Shown here: in pieces, positions 60,265-64,000 of the stretch | How the letters are laid out: every line of letters starts with the position of its first letter | How positions within the stretch are numbered: the stretch's first letter is position 1 | Assembly: GCF_018143015.1 (NCBI RefSeq) | Contig: NC_054758.1 | Coordinates: 4,268,501-4,332,500, forward strand | From: Lytechinus variegatus | Taxonomy: Eukaryota > Echinodermata > Echinoidea > Temnopleuroida > Toxopneustidae | Reading direction: 5' to 3' | Length of the DNA stretch: 64,000 bases | The notes under the pieces: model-generated | What the model saw: only the letters and a program-made list of their open reading frames with translations | Database searches by the model: none | What the model was told of the DNA's origin: nothing | Translations under genes and position numbers: made by a program

Positions 60265-60385
60265 AGTTTTGGATGTGCTAGTCTTTACGTGGAGACACAC
60301 TTGTTGATCTAAGTTTCAATCAGTGTATGTGCTAGTCTTTGCATAGAGACCCACTTGTTAAAGTTTCAATCAGGGTCTGTGCCTG
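60265..60385 (+). repeat. Two-copy direct repeat
   Basis: ATGTGCTAGTCTTTACGTGG, AGACACACTTGTT, AAGTTTCAATCAGTGT repeats once with small changes. Confidence 0.7.
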
Positions 60386-61551
60386 TAGACTAGCAAATGA
60401 CTGTGAGAGAATGAGTGCTGTCAGTGAGGCCTTATGGATATTGGCACAGAGGGCGAAGCATACATGTATTATTCATGAGCTGCTTTAGATTAATGGATCA
60501 ATTGGCATAGTAAATCCTGACATGCAACCTTAATACTTGCTATACTGCAAACTTTTCTCACAACCCCGGACATTTGTTAACCCCATACTACTGCAGGCAT
60601 GCACCTAGCTGAATAAAGATTGATCAAGGAAAGATAATATCATCTGATATAATTAAAATATAAATAATTAGCTCAAGAGTAGTTGGTGATAATTCATACG
60701 GACTCGCATTGCCAGAATCTCAAGCATTACCCTTAACAGATATACCATCCCCCCTCATGAGACATGAGGCTACTCATACAACATATTATTATATTACTAT
60801 CCTAATAGTTACTGTCATTGAAACTATCATTACTATCCTTACTATGGCACAGTAGATCAAACATTTATCATATTCAATGCAAGAAAGTAAGTAAAACAGC
60901 CACCCCTCGCCACAGAGTTTCCTCTATATTTCAATCAATACCTCAAAATCGATATATAGTTTCTAAATCACTCCACCTAATTCAATTAACAAAGCATAAG
61001 ATTGGCTATTTTGTGCATTTTTGTTAGATTCACAACATGACACAATAAATGGTAGAATTAACATTCCCCTGGCACTTAATATGAATAATAACAACCAATC
61101 CGCCTGTACAAAAACAGACAAAACACCAACAGTCACCTCAACCCATTTCCTTTAAAGTAGCAAAAACATTTGGTAATATTTCAATACGAGTTGCTCTTGT
61201 GGGTTATAGTGTTATCTCCATCACCGTCGCCTGCCACTGAAAGACGTTAATAAGCGCATGTCACTGCAAAGTTTGTAGCAGATGGGTGGTGGTTCGGGGA
61301 TGAGATGCATCCCGGTGCTTGTGATCCGGTCCTACGCTGTTCCCTTCGACATGCTGAAGTGGTTTACGATGATATGAAATCCATGCATGCGGCACGCGTG
61401 ACATGCAAGTTTAAAGACATCAAGTTTTCTCCTCCGATAACGGTGCGGAATCAAAACCAAGAACGATCCTTAGAGCATTTGCTTGCAGCGCTGACAGGAG
61501 GCCGATCTCCGTCTGACTTTCCGATGGATCCTAGTCGACCCTTGACCCCCG

Positions 61552-63998
<2,447 letters not shown>

Positions 63999-64000
63999 AT

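Larger units (their letters stand above)
59758..61551. other. Probable 3' UTR and downstream flank of the BTBD10-like gene
   Basis: No coding signal beyond shadow ORFs antisense to the last BTBD10-like exon. Two small minisatellites are listed separately. The end of the BTBD10-like transcript cannot be placed. Confidence 0.5.

Overview
The window is animal nuclear DNA, most likely from a sea urchin. Coding sequence is cut into short exons with GT..AG introns. Intergenic and intronic DNA is full of tRNA-derived SINEs, foldback MITE-like elements, (GAT)n/(ATC)n tracts and poly-G/poly-C runs. The assignment to sea urchin rests on gene content and on repeat styles I associate with echinoids, not on a search. 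I assembled three protein-coding genes by reading splice sites and matching phases.

Positions 1-34443 (+) hold the 3' part of a receptor-type protein tyrosine phosphatase of the R3 kind (PTPRB/J/O/Q/H-like). The window enters it inside an extracellular fibronectin type III (FN3) domain. Thirty-two exons follow: 14 FN3 repeats (the first partial), a three-exon membrane-proximal module, a transmembrane segment, an Asn/Gly-rich cytoplasmic linker, and one tyrosine phosphatase domain with an intact [10 protein letters not shown] signature. Most FN3 domains are single phase 1-1 exons; five are split by an extra intron. All exons join in frame except in FN3 domain 5, where one base appears to be missing.

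Positions 34444-42470 are the 3' flank of the phosphatase gene, with a dense set of foldback elements. From 44312 down to 42471 (-) lies an intronless 613-aa TRIM-type gene (RING, B-box 2, coiled coil, propeller-like C-terminus). Its stop codon falls inside a 15-nt minisatellite that encodes VPV-type pentapeptides. Its upstream side carries an 826-bp inverted-repeat element with a 5-bp target duplication and a palindromic repeat cluster.

Positions 45527-61551 contain no gene I can support. They hold nested MITEs, a SINE, poly-C/poly-G tracts, and a tandem array at about 58.7-59.8 kb whose units carry nuclear-receptor DR1 half-site pairs. The last three coding exons of a BTBD10/KCTD20 orthologue run on the minus strand (63920 to 61552); its 5' part lies beyond the window.

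The three genes are unrelated in function. The more unusual content is how repeats have entered functional positions: splice acceptors, a stop codon, and the intron that splits the catalytic motif.
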